Part shown: one piece after another, positions 8,200-17,297 of the stretch
Layout: each line of letters opens with the position of its first letter
How positions within the stretch are numbered: the stretch's first letter is position 1
DNA from: Terriglobales bacterium
GTDB taxonomy: Bacteria; Acidobacteriota; Terriglobia; Terriglobales; Acidobacteriaceae
Assembly (NCBI GenBank): GCA_024281115.1
Contig: JAMXLI010000309.1
Span: 1 to 50,546 of the forward strand
Direction: 5' to 3'
DNA length: 50,546 nt
Position numbers and translations under genes: made by a program
Notes under the pieces: generated by a model
Database searches by the model: none
What the model saw: only the letters and a program-made list of their open reading frames with translations
Told to the model about the DNA's origin: nothing

Positions 8200-9303
8200 C
8201 TAGATGGGAACGGCGGCGAGCGCGTCCAGCCAGGACTGCACCGGGACCCGCTCGGGATGCGCCGGGGCGTAGGGCCAGGTAATGCGGCGCCCCGCGGCCG
8301 CCGATTCATACGCCGCGTAGATGATTTCCAGGGTGGCACGGCCGTCCTCGCCGGTTTCGCGCGGTTCCTGGTCGTTGAGGATGCAATCCACAAAGTGGCG
8401 CATTTCGTGGGGGAAGCCGTAGATGTGCCCTTCCTCGGAGGCGGTGAACGTCCAACCAGTGGTGTCGCCGGCCTTCTCCACCGCATAGTCGTAGCCGCGC
8501 TGGCTGTAGGTCTGCATGGAAGCGCCGCCCAGCAGATCGCAATAGATGACGCCTTCGCTCCCATAGAGCTCGATGCGATCGTCCATGCCGCCCGGCTTGG
8601 CCCAGCTGTTCTCGATCAGCGCAACCGCGCCCCCTTCAAACTCCAGGAGCACGACGCTGTTCTCTTCGCCGCGCGTCCGGCTGGTGTGCAGGACCCGCTG
8701 GCAGTGCGCAAGCACGCTTTTCGGACGCGGCTTTCCGTACATCCAGCGTGCCCACTCGATTCCATGGCAGCCCATATCCATGAGCGCGCCGCCGCCGGAG
8801 CGGCCGATGTCATAAAACCACTCGGCGTGCGGCCCGGAGTGCTTTTCGGACTGCTTGACCATGTAGAGCGCGCCCAGGGCGCCCTCGTCGGCGAGCTGCT
8901 TGGCCCGAACATACTTGGGAGAAAAGCAGATGGTTTCAGCGTAGAAGAGCTTGACGGCGGCGTGGCGGCAGGCCGCGATCAGGGCGTCGGCATCTGCCAG
9001 GGTGTGCGCGATGGGCTTTTCCAGGAAAACATGCTTGCCCGCCTGGGCGGCGGCGACCACCACCTCGCGGTGCAGGTCGTTGGGGATGCCGACGACGATG
9101 GCGTCCACGTCCTTGCGCTCGAGCAGCTGCCGGTAGTCCGTGCAGGTGGCGGGAATGTTCCACTTGCGCGCAAAATCTTCGACTCGGTCGCGACGGGATG
9201 AACAGGCGGCGGTCACCACCGCGCCGGCAACCTGGGCGAGCGCCTCCGCGTGCAGATTCGACGAGAACGCCGATCCCACAATCCCGATGCGCACACGCTC
9301 CAT
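8200..9303 (-). CDS. Gfo/Idh/MocA family NAD(P)-dependent oxidoreductase
   Basis: 367 residues. The N-terminal Rossmann domain starts MERVRIGIVGSAF. The family EKP motif (VFLEKPIAH) supplies the catalytic Lys, and DMGCHGIEW corresponds to the conserved D-x-G-x-H segment of the C-terminal alpha/beta domain. Members oxidise or reduce sugars, inositols and related polyols. The ATG at 9303 has AGGAGCGGAAGCGGA just upstream. The ORF track extends the frame to 10371, but that part is shadow sequence inside the permease gene. The specific substrate is not identifiable. Confidence 0.9.
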   Translation of the reverse strand: MERVRIGIVGSAFSSNLHAEALAQVAGAVVTAACSSRRDRVEDFARKWNIPATCTDYRQLLERKDVDAIVVGIPNDLHREVVVAAAQAGKHVFLEKPIAHTLADADALIAACRHAAVKLFYAETICFSPKYVRAKQLADEGALGALYMVKQSEKHSGPHAEWFYDIGRSGGGALMDMGCHGIEWARWMYGKPRPKSVLAHCQRVLHTSRTRGEENSVVLLEFEGGAVALIENSWAKPGGMDDRIELYGSEGVIYCDLLGGASMQTYSQRGYDYAVEKAGDTTGWTFTASEEGHIYGFPHEMRHFVDCILNDQEPRETGEDGRATLEIIYAAYESAAAGRRITWPYAPAHPERVPVQSWLDALAAVPI

Positions 9304-9431
9304 TCCGCTTCCGCTCCTGGAAAAGCCAGCAGTATTCCACAAACGCGGGCGGCTTATGAAGGACATTGCCGCAGGACGTAAGGCAGCAGCAACTGCGGTT
9401 CCGGGCCGCGGATGAGCGCCGGCGAGCCGGG

Positions 9432-11657
9432 TTAGCGGGCGGATTCGTGCAGTTCGCGGCGCAACTGGTTGAGCAGTTCGTCGCGCTGGCCGGAGCCCAA
9501 ATTGCGCTGCAATTCCTCGAGCGCGAGGCCGATCACGTGGTAGTGGTGCAGCCCGGCATAGCGGGGATCGGAGGTGATCTGCAGCCAGATCTTGTGCAGC
9601 AGCTCCAGGTCGCTGGGCCGCAGCCTGGGCTCGTGCGGTCCCAGGGGATATTCGTGGCGGCTGCCGTCGGGGCTGATGATCTCCAAAACCAGGCGCGGCT
9701 TGGGCTCGGGCAGCCGCTCCCAGGCATCGCCGGTAAACTTCGCCTGCTCGTCGGCGGTGAGCTTGGTGGACAGGCCGGAGACCACGCGCGAGGAATCCAG
9801 GCGCTGCGCGGTCATCATGATGGCGTCGAAGACGTTGGTCCCGGGGACCACCAGCAGGCTCACTTTCTTGCCGATTTTTTCCGCCAGCGCCACCACGCGC
9901 GAAAACAACTCCTGCTCGTAAGTGTCGAAGACGTCCTTGGCCTCGTAGGTGGTGCTGCCGCTGAAGGAGTGGCGCCGCGGCGAGAGCCGGGCGCTGAGCA
10001 CCACCACGTCCTGTTGCGTGGTGTCGGTGCGCGCCAGGATGTCGCGCAGGTGGTACATGCCGTGGGGGTCCCGCACGGTGACCAGGATGTTGCCCGGGCG
10101 CACCCCTACCAGCCCAAAGTCGAGTTCGGGATTGTCGAAAACGCGAAACTGTTCGAGGGTCTCGGCCTCGCCCGCCTGCTCGCGGCGCGCGTGCCGCTCC
10201 GAGATGGTGAAGATGCCGTAGAACAAGGCGCTGAAGATCACTCCGGCGATGGTGGCTTCCTGCTTGGTAAGCAGGTTGGCCAGCGCGATCAGGAAGAGCA
10301 GCGCGGTGATCAGCACCAGGCCGACGGGGATTTCCTTGTTGCCGATGCGCAGGTTGCCGGGGACCTTCCAATCGCGGTGGCCGGGCGCCTTGTAGCGCAG
10401 CACCAGGACAGCCAGCGCGTTGAAGGCGAAACTCCAGATGACGCCGAAGGCGTAGAGCGCCGCCAGCAGGTAGAAATTCCCCCGGCTGAGCACAATCGTC
10501 AGCACCTGAAAAAAGACGATGAGGTTGATGGTGCGATAGCTGGTGCCGTAGCGGCGGTGCGGCCGCTGGAACCAGGAGGTGAGCACGCGGGTTTCCGCCA
10601 GCCGGTTCAACACCCCGTTGGCGCCCAGGATGGCGGTATTGGCGGCGCCGGAGAGGATGAGCACGCCCACCAGCACCACGAACAGGTGGAAGGCCAGCTT
10701 GGCCAGGACCGGGCCGCTCAGGTACATGGCCAAACCGCCGATCAGGTTGGCAAAGTAATTGGGGCGGTCGGCATCCGGAATGATCATCACCGCCAGGAAG
10801 GAAACGAAACTGGTGAACACCAGGCTGTAAACAAAGATCACCAGGCCGGCGCGTTTCAGGTTCTGCAGCTTGGGACTCTCAATTTCGCGGTTGACCTGCG
10901 CCAGGGTCTCCTCGCCGCTCATGGCCAGCACCGAATGTCCCATGCCGACGATCAGGATGATCCAGGTAATGCGGCTCATCCACGTTCCCGTCATCCATCC
11001 CAGGAACTCGTGGTCGAGCTTCATGTTCTGCAGGCTGGGCAGCGGAGGCAGGTGCGCTCCGATTTTCGCGAGGGTGACCAGGCACCAGACGATCAGCATG
11101 ACCACCATCACGGTAGTGATCTTCATGATGGTGAGCGCCTTGTCGGACGATTCGTGGATGCCCTGGATGTTCTTCCACCAGAAGTAGAGCACCGCGGCGA
11201 TGCCGAACGCGGCCGCGAAATAATTCTGGTTGAAGTGCAAGGGATGATGCCAATACTGGCCCAGTTCCGCCAGGAAGCCGGCCAGGTATTGCCCGGCGGT
11301 GACGGCGCTGATGGGGCCGGTCAGGATGTAATCGAACAGCAGGGCGGCCACCGACAGCTTGGCCAGGGTGTTGCCCATGCCCTGGCGCACCACGCGGTAC
11401 ACTCCGCCGCGCACGAACATGCTGCTGGCCTCGATGTACACCGCGCGCACGGCATAGCTGAAGAGCATGACGGCGAGAATGAACCAGGGCGCGCTCTTGC
11501 CGATCACCTTCTCCGCATCGCCGCCGGCGTAATAGGCGGAGGAGGCCAGGTCGGAGAGCACGATGGCCGCCGCCCGCCAGAACGAAATGAAGCTCAGCAT
11601 CACCGTGGTGGCGATGAAGACGGGAACGCGGGGACGGGCGGGGGCACGCGAGGACAT
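9432..11657 (-). CDS. APC-superfamily permease with a C-terminal cytoplasmic domain
   Basis: 741 residues. The first about 500 hold roughly twelve hydrophobic segments of the amino acid-polyamine-cation type (for example LSFISFWRAAAIVLSDLASS and AVTAGQYLAGFLAELG). The last about 230 are soluble and look like the cytoplasmic tail of large APC permeases, with GNILVTVRDPHGMYHLRDIL and LLVVPGTNVFDAIMMTAQRL, faintly reminiscent of a universal-stress-protein fold. The substrate is unknown. Upstream is a 243-bp divergent spacer to the lipoprotein gene. The ribosome-binding site is weak, so the start could move, but residues upstream of the first membrane helix are typical. Confidence 0.88.
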   Translation of the reverse strand: MSSRAPARPRVPVFIATTVMLSFISFWRAAAIVLSDLASSAYYAGGDAEKVIGKSAPWFILAVMLFSYAVRAVYIEASSMFVRGGVYRVVRQGMGNTLAKLSVAALLFDYILTGPISAVTAGQYLAGFLAELGQYWHHPLHFNQNYFAAAFGIAAVLYFWWKNIQGIHESSDKALTIMKITTVMVVMLIVWCLVTLAKIGAHLPPLPSLQNMKLDHEFLGWMTGTWMSRITWIILIVGMGHSVLAMSGEETLAQVNREIESPKLQNLKRAGLVIFVYSLVFTSFVSFLAVMIIPDADRPNYFANLIGGLAMYLSGPVLAKLAFHLFVVLVGVLILSGAANTAILGANGVLNRLAETRVLTSWFQRPHRRYGTSYRTINLIVFFQVLTIVLSRGNFYLLAALYAFGVIWSFAFNALAVLVLRYKAPGHRDWKVPGNLRIGNKEIPVGLVLITALLFLIALANLLTKQEATIAGVIFSALFYGIFTISERHARREQAGEAETLEQFRVFDNPELDFGLVGVRPGNILVTVRDPHGMYHLRDILARTDTTQQDVVVLSARLSPRRHSFSGSTTYEAKDVFDTYEQELFSRVVALAEKIGKKVSLLVVPGTNVFDAIMMTAQRLDSSRVVSGLSTKLTADEQAKFTGDAWERLPEPKPRLVLEIISPDGSRHEYPLGPHEPRLRPSDLELLHKIWLQITSDPRYAGLHHYHVIGLALEELQRNLGSGQRDELLNQLRRELHESAR

Positions 11658-11900
11658 GGGCCGGATATCTGTTGTAAAGGATTTTGGATGCGTCTGCCAG
11701 TGGGCAGTTCAGGCGGCCCGGCACGCGAGGTCGCCGGCACCGCCAGCGGCAGGGTGGCCGGCGCCAGGGTCGTCGGCCCCGGGGTGGCCGCAACCCGGGC
11801 CGATTCCGCGTGTTTACATGTGAGTTACCCGCGCCGAGCGGCCCCGTTTTCGCGCACCGGCTCCCGGCCCTCGATGGTAATTTTCGTGGCACCTGTCTTT

Positions 11901-12407
11901 ATGCGAAGGCAAAGCTCCCTTGCGCTGACCCTGGCGATCGCCTCCATGGGCGGCCTCACGGCGTGCACACGGACGGCCCGTCCCCGACCGGAGCCGCCCG
12001 CCAGTTCCCTTCCCGCACCCGAAGCGCCGGCGGTTCTGTCCAAGGATGACGGTTTCGCCATCGCGGAGAGAGCGCTTGCGTATCCGGCGCGGCATCATGC
12101 CGCCATGGACTGCTCGCACCTGGTGAACAGGATCTACGTCCGGGCCGGCTTTCCTTTCGCCTACGCAACCTCGACGCAAATCTTTGAGGGCGCAGCCGGA
12201 TTTGTTCGCGTTCCGCGGCCGCAGGCCGGCGATCTGGTGGCCTGGCGCGGGCACGTCGGTATTGTCGTGGACCCGGCGCGGCATTCCTTCTATAGCGCGC
12301 TCCGCTCAGGGCTCGGAGTGGACAACTATGAAAGCCCCTACTGGCGCCGGCGCGGAGACCCGCGCTTCTACCGCTACCTCATCCCCAGCTCAGCCCAATT
12401 GCGGTAA
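11901..12407 (+). CDS. NlpC/P60-like cell-wall peptidase lipoprotein
   Basis: 168 residues. The lipoprotein signal ends in the lipobox LTAC at Cys22, followed by a Pro/Arg-rich linker. The NlpC/P60 core has the catalytic Cys in MDCSHLV (Cys71) and the His in GHVGIVV (His118). The family cleaves D-gamma-glutamyl-diaminopimelate or related peptidoglycan bonds. Its small size fits a single-domain enzyme anchored in a periplasmic membrane. ATG 11901 gives the cleanest signal peptide; ATG 11874 is an in-frame alternative and neither has a strong ribosome-binding site. The 1013-residue ORF in the track is shadow for all but these last codons. Confidence 0.8.
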   Translation: MRRQSSLALTLAIASMGGLTACTRTARPRPEPPASSLPAPEAPAVLSKDDGFAIAERALAYPARHHAAMDCSHLVNRIYVRAGFPFAYATSTQIFEGAAGFVRVPRPQAGDLVAWRGHVGIVVDPARHSFYSALRSGLGVDNYESPYWRRRGDPRFYRYLIPSSAQLR

Positions 12408-12432
12408 GGGACGGGGGGAGGAACTCCGTCCC
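12408..12432. terminator. GC-rich hairpin between convergent genes
   Basis: GGGACGG (12408-12414) pairs perfectly with CCGTCCC (12426-12432) around an 11-nt loop, directly after the lipoprotein stop codon. There is no T tract, so it is only a possible transcription barrier for the two convergent genes. Confidence 0.35.
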
Positions 12433-12473
12433 TGCAGGGGCCGATCACGCTCGGCGCTCTCAGCCTGGGGAGG

Positions 12474-13709
12474 TCAGAAGAATTCGCCCATGTCGGGTGC
12501 GTTGGCCGAGGCCCCCGGGTAACCTTTGGCCCCCGTCAGCTCCACCAGCATGCGCAGCAGGCTCTCGTGCTTGTACAGAGTTTGCGAGAAGAACCCCGCT
12601 TTGGCCAGCGGGCTGATGACGGTCATGAACACGTGGCCGCCGCCGTTGACCGTATCGGTTGAGTCGGACTCGTCAAATACAACGATCAGCACGCCATCGC
12701 CCCCGGCCTGAAACAGCGAACTGGAGAGCAGCGGCTGAAGATTGCTCTGCAACCACGTATCCGCGGCCTGCAGCTTCTGCGCGTCGGTGCAATTGGGGAT
12801 CGTGCCCGGGCAGTCGTGGGCGTCGTGCGCTGCGTTCGGCAGCAGGAAAGAGAACGTCGGCAGCTGGTTATTGGCCAGGTCCGTGGAAAATTGCGTGAAG
12901 GGCACCAGGTTCAGGAGCTGCGTGGGGCTGTTGCGCACATCCGAGAAAAAGGTGAAGGGATTATGGTGCGCGAGATACGGCGGCAGATCCGGCCCGATAT
13001 AGCCGATTACCGGCAGGTTCTCCGCGTACGACTTCCAGGTTTTGCCGGCTGCCAGCAACTCCCGCACCAGGTTATCCGCGTCTACCGTCTGGGTGAACAG
13101 GTCGTCATTGGTGATGATCTGGCCGGTGGTCAGCATGAAGTAATTGCCAATCGAGGGGTGCGTGTCGGCAAAGTAGTTCATAGCCAGCCCATGAGCATTG
13201 GCCAGGCCCACCAGGTAGGGCATGGGCGTGGGCTGCGTGGTCACACTGGCGAAGCTGTGGTTCTCCTCCAGCAGCAGGAACACGTGCTGCGAGGGCGGCA
13301 ACTGCACTGTGACCGTGGCCGTGCCGCTGGTGCTGGCATCCGCCTTGGATACCGCTTTGATGGTAACTGTCGCCGCGGCCGGCGAACTCGCGTTGGGCAC
13401 GTTTACGGGCGCGGTGTACAAGCCGTTGCTGTCGATGGTTCCGGTGGCCGCCGCGCCGCCGGCCACCCCGTTCACCTGCCAGGTAACGCTGCTGTTGCTC
13501 CCATTGGAAGCCGTCGCCTGGAATTGCTGCGTCTTGCTCACCACCACAGCGGTGCTCGAGGGCGTGACCGTCATCGAGGACCCTTGCGGGGGGTTATTGG
13601 AAGGGGAGCCGGACGAACTTGAGCCGCCGCCCCCACAACCGGTGGTCAAGATGGCAAGAAAAAGGAGGGATGTTGCAGAAAGATAGCTAAGAAGTTGAAA
13701 GGGCTTCAT
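12474..13709 (-). CDS. phosphoesterase-family lipoprotein with N-terminal Ig-like domain
   Basis: 411 residues. The lipobox ILTTGC (Cys25) is followed by a Gly/Ser linker. Residues about 45-140 form a bacterial Ig-like (BIG2-type) domain with VTWQVNGVAGG and GLYTAPVNV. Then comes a phosphoesterase domain of the acid phosphatase/phospholipase C type, with VFLLLEENHSF, VVFDESDST and HVFMTVISPLAKAG. The enzyme would be exported and could hydrolyse phosphomonoesters or phosphodiesters outside the inner membrane. The Ig module is the same kind as in the large glycosidase-like proteins at 29969-36542. The gene stands 148 bp downstream of the amidinotransferase gene on the same strand. Confidence 0.82.
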   Translation of the reverse strand: MKPFQLLSYLSATSLLFLAILTTGCGGGGSSSSGSPSNNPPQGSSMTVTPSSTAVVVSKTQQFQATASNGSNSSVTWQVNGVAGGAAATGTIDSNGLYTAPVNVPNASSPAAATVTIKAVSKADASTSGTATVTVQLPPSQHVFLLLEENHSFASVTTQPTPMPYLVGLANAHGLAMNYFADTHPSIGNYFMLTTGQIITNDDLFTQTVDADNLVRELLAAGKTWKSYAENLPVIGYIGPDLPPYLAHHNPFTFFSDVRNSPTQLLNLVPFTQFSTDLANNQLPTFSFLLPNAAHDAHDCPGTIPNCTDAQKLQAADTWLQSNLQPLLSSSLFQAGGDGVLIVVFDESDSTDTVNGGGHVFMTVISPLAKAGFFSQTLYKHESLLRMLVELTGAKGYPGASANAPDMGEFF

Positions 13710-13857
13710 GGGTATCCATTTGCGGCACGGTTAGTTTAGAAGGCGTGAGTACCCGCTGAAGTTGCATTCGAAGAAAGCCGAAATCAGGGCAGGCGGGGAG
13801 CTGGAAACCCCTTTCGGCCATGAAGATACGCAGTTTCCCTTAGCAAACTCCCGGATA

Positions 13858-14682
13858 TCACTCCAGGAACAACTTCAGGCAGCAAACGCTGCCGCCGGAT
13901 TTCTCGAACTCCGACGTGTCCACAAGCACCGGCTGCAGGCCTTCGCAGTCGAGCGCTTTGGCTACGCTCGCGGGCAAGTGAGGAAGCAAAAATCTACCGT
14001 TTGCGGAAACACCATTGCACACGAACCGCAACGCCTCGTCGCGAGTCACCTCGTACACCCGCGGGCATTTGTCGCGGATGGCCGCGAGCGCGCTCGGGGA
14101 GAATGCGCCGGGATAGATGAGGACGGCGCCGGGAGTGAGCGGGGCGAAGCAGGTATCCAGGTGATAGAAAGTGGGGTCCGTCAGCTCGAGCGCGACCACC
14201 TCGAGCCCCAGCTCACGCATTGCGTGCGCGAAGCTGTCCACGCCTCCACGCGAAGAGCGAAAGCCGAAGCCCGCCCAGATCCGCGAGAAATCCACGTCCC
14301 AGAGCAGGTCGCCGTGGCCCTCCAGGTAATCGTTCTCCAGGGCCAGCTCCACAACCTTATAACCGCGCTGACGAAACCATTCCACAAAGTGCGGCACCTC
14401 GCGCCGGCGCGAGTGGTGACGCATGTGCCCAGGCACGATGAATCTGCCGATCGTCGGAGACTTGCCGACAAAAGTCTGGTTGGCCGCGAACACCATATCT
14501 TCCAGATCGGGCACCGCAGGTATGCTCTCAAGTTCAAATCCCGCCTCTTGAAAAGCAGCCCGCAGCGCATGCCATTGACGCGCGGCGCGCTCCCGGTCCA
14601 CGGGATCTCCGGGCTGCATGAAGGGATTCTTGACGTCGCGGACCTCGAAGTAGGTCGGCGGGCAGAACAGGACTTTGCGCAT
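13858..14682 (-). CDS. amidinotransferase/dimethylargininase-family hydrolase
   Basis: 274 residues with the guanidine-modifying pentein fold. Catalytic elements are visible: DLEDMVFAANQ near the N-terminus, LEGHGD (acid pair), YHLDTCFAP with the His, and the nucleophilic Cys in GGSVCCLKLFLE at the C-terminus. The family includes DDAH, arginine deiminase and ornithine-forming hydrolases acting on arginine-like substrates; the length suits DDAH or a small arginine dihydrolase rather than ArcA (about 410). It lies 24 bp downstream of the cyclic-diphosphoglycerate-synthetase homologue and is surely co-transcribed with it. Two adjacent Cys occur at the active site; the first or second could be the nucleophile. 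Confidence 0.85.
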   Translation of the reverse strand: MRKVLFCPPTYFEVRDVKNPFMQPGDPVDRERAARQWHALRAAFQEAGFELESIPAVPDLEDMVFAANQTFVGKSPTIGRFIVPGHMRHHSRRREVPHFVEWFRQRGYKVVELALENDYLEGHGDLLWDVDFSRIWAGFGFRSSRGGVDSFAHAMRELGLEVVALELTDPTFYHLDTCFAPLTPGAVLIYPGAFSPSALAAIRDKCPRVYEVTRDEALRFVCNGVSANGRFLLPHLPASVAKALDCEGLQPVLVDTSEFEKSGGSVCCLKLFLE

Positions 14683-14706
14683 GGAGGATGACGAGCTACC
14701 TCGTCA

Positions 14707-16062
14707 TCATACTGTCCTGCCGCTCACCGCTTCCAGCCGGTGTTCGAAGCGTTGGCTGAACTCGGAGAGCACGGAACGCAGATTGCTTCCCGCGCGTTCC
14801 TCGATCTCATAACGCACGCGCACCGCCGGCTTGTTGAGGCGCAGGATGCTCCCGAGATCAATGGGCGTGGCCACCAGCACCAGGTCGCAGGGCACGCGGT
14901 TGATGGTTTCTTCCAGTTCGTGGCGCTGCATGCCGCTGTAGCCCATTGCGGGGAGCAAGGTGGTCAGATGCGTGTACTTGCCATAGGTGCCGCGAATCGA
15001 GCCGACCGCGTAGGGCCGCGCATCCACCAGCTCGGAAGCGCCGTACTGCCGCGCCGCCACGACTCCCGCTCCATAGGCCATTTCGCCGTGCGTGAGCGTG
15101 GGACCGTCTTCGACCACCAGCACGCGTTTACCGGCGATGAGTTCGGGATGGGCCGTGGTCACGCGGCAGGCGGTCTCGATCACCTGCGCCTGCGGGTTGG
15201 TTTTGCGGATGTTGCTGCGCACCGTCTCGATATCGTGCAGCGCGGCCGTGTCCACCTTGTTGATGATGACCACGCCGGCGCGCCGCAAATTGACTTCGCC
15301 GGGATAATAGCCAATTTCATGGCCGGGACGGTGCGGGTCGGCCACCACGATCTCCAGGTTGGCGCCATAAAACGGCGTGTCGTTGTTGCCGCCATCCCAG
15401 AGCACCAGGTCGCCTTCACGTTCGGCCTGGCGCAGGATGGCCTCGTAGTCCACGCCGGCATAGACCACGGTCCCCTGCGCGATGTGCGGCTCGTACTCTT
15501 CGCGCTCCTCAATGGTGCACTGCTCGTGTTCCAGGTCGGCCAGGGTGGCAAAGCGCTGCACGGCCTGCGCTGCCAGGTCGCCATAGGGCATGGGATGGCG
15601 CACCACGACCGGCTTCCAGCCGAGCGTCCGCAATTCTTCGGCCACGCGCCGCGAAACCGGGCTCTTGCCGCACCCCGTACGGACGGCGCAAACGGAAATG
15701 ACGGGCACCTCGGCGGCGATCTGGGTGCGTTCGGCCGCCAATAGCCAGAAGTCCGCCCCGGCGGCGGCGGCGCGCGAAGCCAGGTGCATCAGCGTGGCGT
15801 AAGAGACATCGCTGTAGGAAAAGACGCACACGTCTACCTCGCGCTCACGGATGATGCGCTCCATCTCATGTTCTTCCAGGATGGGAATGCCGTTTGGATA
15901 GAGCGGGCCGGATAATCGCGGCGGATATTTGCGCCCGGCAATGTCGGGAATCTGCGTGGCGGTGAACGCCACCACGGTGTAGTCCGGGTCGTGCCGGAAC
16001 ACGACGTTGAAGTTGTGAAAGTCTCTGCCTGCCGCACCGAGAATCAGGACGTTTTTTGACAT
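14707..16062 (-). CDS. cyclic 2,3-diphosphoglycerate synthetase homologue (P-loop NTPase)
   Basis: 451 residues, starting MSKNVLILGAAGRDFHNFN. The P-loop is AVRTGCGKSPVSR at about residue 130, and there are further family blocks LVLWDGGNNDTPFY, VIINKVDTA (NKxD, GTPase-like) and VEDGPTLTHGEMAYGAG. In methanogenic archaea this family cyclises 2,3-bisphosphoglycerate with ATP to make a thermoprotectant. Bacterial homologues are common, but their product is not established and need not be the same. It precedes the amidinotransferase-family gene by 24 bp, suggesting one functional unit. A 123-bp spacer separates it from DUF2252 upstream. Confidence 0.82.
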   Translation of the reverse strand: MSKNVLILGAAGRDFHNFNVVFRHDPDYTVVAFTATQIPDIAGRKYPPRLSGPLYPNGIPILEEHEMERIIREREVDVCVFSYSDVSYATLMHLASRAAAAGADFWLLAAERTQIAAEVPVISVCAVRTGCGKSPVSRRVAEELRTLGWKPVVVRHPMPYGDLAAQAVQRFATLADLEHEQCTIEEREEYEPHIAQGTVVYAGVDYEAILRQAEREGDLVLWDGGNNDTPFYGANLEIVVADPHRPGHEIGYYPGEVNLRRAGVVIINKVDTAALHDIETVRSNIRKTNPQAQVIETACRVTTAHPELIAGKRVLVVEDGPTLTHGEMAYGAGVVAARQYGASELVDARPYAVGSIRGTYGKYTHLTTLLPAMGYSGMQRHELEETINRVPCDLVLVATPIDLGSILRLNKPAVRVRYEIEERAGSNLRSVLSEFSQRFEHRLEAVSGRTV

Positions 16063-16185
16063 GGGCGCACCCGCATGAACCCGACTATTGTGGCGGGGAG
16101 GCGGGCGGGGCGGCAGTGAGGACTATCACAGCGGGAGGTGACGACGGTGGTCGCGCGCGGGTTACCGGCGCTCCCCTCGCGGCTC

Positions 16186-17274
16186 TCAGCCCTTGGCCCA
16201 GGAGCGCCAATCCTGCTCGGTTTTTTCCACCATCTTCGCGGTGGCGGCGCGCAGCCACCCTCGCCGGCGGCCTCGCAGGTCCTTGCGCACGCGTTTAGCT
16301 GTGGCGGCGTCGCCCAAATGGATGTTGGCCGTTTCCCATCCCATCGCGTACAGCAGCCGGGTTTGGTCGCCTTCCCGGGGCAGGTCGGCCAGCTCGACCC
16401 GGGAACAGTCGGGGGAGAGTCGCCGGACAATCCATTTGCCGCGCAGGTGAACAAAAGGATCGGGACAACGCACCGCGCGCGAAACAATGGCCTGATACAT
16501 GATTTCCGGGGCGCAGTCGTCAGCCCAGGCCCAGTAATGCGCCGAAGGCACCAGCGCCTTAGCCTCCCGCGCAATGCGCCCGCCGCGCCATTCGGCCAGC
16601 GCAACCAGGCGGTGATGGCCCAGGCTGCCCGTACCCGCCACCCGACGTACCACCCGGTACCGCAGCCCGGGCTCGGGCAGAAGATGCTCCAGCGCGTCCC
16701 GCGCCGAAGCCGGAATGGGGGCTCGCGCCAGCGGCCAGGAGTCCATCTTTTTCCAGAAGCGCACCGGGTCGCGCAGCTTGCTGGCTGCGATCTGGCGCAA
16801 CCAGGAATGCTTCTCGCTTAAAACAAACGACTCTCCCCCGGCAGCCAGCGAGTCGCTGTAGCCCTCGAGGATGGCGTCGCAGGCCGAATCGACCTGCAGG
16901 CGCAGCCGCTGCTCTTGAGCCGCCAGGGCAGCGCTGGCGGCCAGGCGCACCAGATCGTTGGTATAAGCGATGGTGGTGGCCTCATCGAAATCGTTGACGC
17001 CCCAGATGAGCCGCCCTTCGATGTCGCGCCAGGTGCCGAAGTTCTCGACGTGCAGGTCGCCCACGGCCAGCAGGTGGGGGGCGCGGGCCAACTCGGGACA
17101 GAGCTTGGGCCAGATCTGCGCCCAGCGATAGAAGGTGCCGCGAAAAAAAAGAAAGACGCTTTCCGCCAGGTGCTGATGTTTCAGACGCAGGTCCGCGGCC
17201 AGGATGGGAGTGTGCCGGGCCAGCCAGGCTTCATATTTCCGGGTGCACTTGCGAATGTTCATCCGGGCGGTCAC
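16186..17274 (-). CDS. DUF2252 protein (kinase-like fold)
   Basis: About 362 residues. DUF2252 hallmarks are present: FLFFRGTFYRW near the N-terminus, the catalytic-loop-like VGDLHVENFGTW, GVNDFDEA as a metal-binding DFD-like motif, and VRRLSPDCSR later. The fold resembles aminoglycoside-phosphotransferase-type kinases; no function is established. The start is uncertain. The ORF-track start (17430) overlaps the GGDEF gene by 133 bp. GTG 17274 has GGGAG 11 nt upstream and lies 23 bp after that gene's stop, so I prefer it; ATG 17262 is also possible. It is probably co-transcribed with the degenerate GGDEF protein. Confidence 0.8.
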   Translation of the reverse strand: MTARMNIRKCTRKYEAWLARHTPILAADLRLKHQHLAESVFLFFRGTFYRWAQIWPKLCPELARAPHLLAVGDLHVENFGTWRDIEGRLIWGVNDFDEATTIAYTNDLVRLAASAALAAQEQRLRLQVDSACDAILEGYSDSLAAGGESFVLSEKHSWLRQIAASKLRDPVRFWKKMDSWPLARAPIPASARDALEHLLPEPGLRYRVVRRVAGTGSLGHHRLVALAEWRGGRIAREAKALVPSAHYWAWADDCAPEIMYQAIVSRAVRCPDPFVHLRGKWIVRRLSPDCSRVELADLPREGDQTRLLYAMGWETANIHLGDAATAKRVRKDLRGRRRGWLRAATAKMVEKTEQDWRSWAKG

Positions 17275-17297
17275 GATAATCGCCCGCTCCCGGGGTG

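Noticed and set aside
9304-10371. 356-codon extension upstream of the Gfo/Idh/MocA gene in the ORF track
   Set aside because: Out-of-frame sequence inside the permease gene. The Rossmann start MERVRIGIVG is at 9303 with a ribosome-binding site.
9366-11900. N-terminal ~845 codons of the + strand 1013-residue ORF
   Set aside because: It is antisense to the APC permease. Only the last 168 codons (from 11901) form a recognisable lipoprotein.
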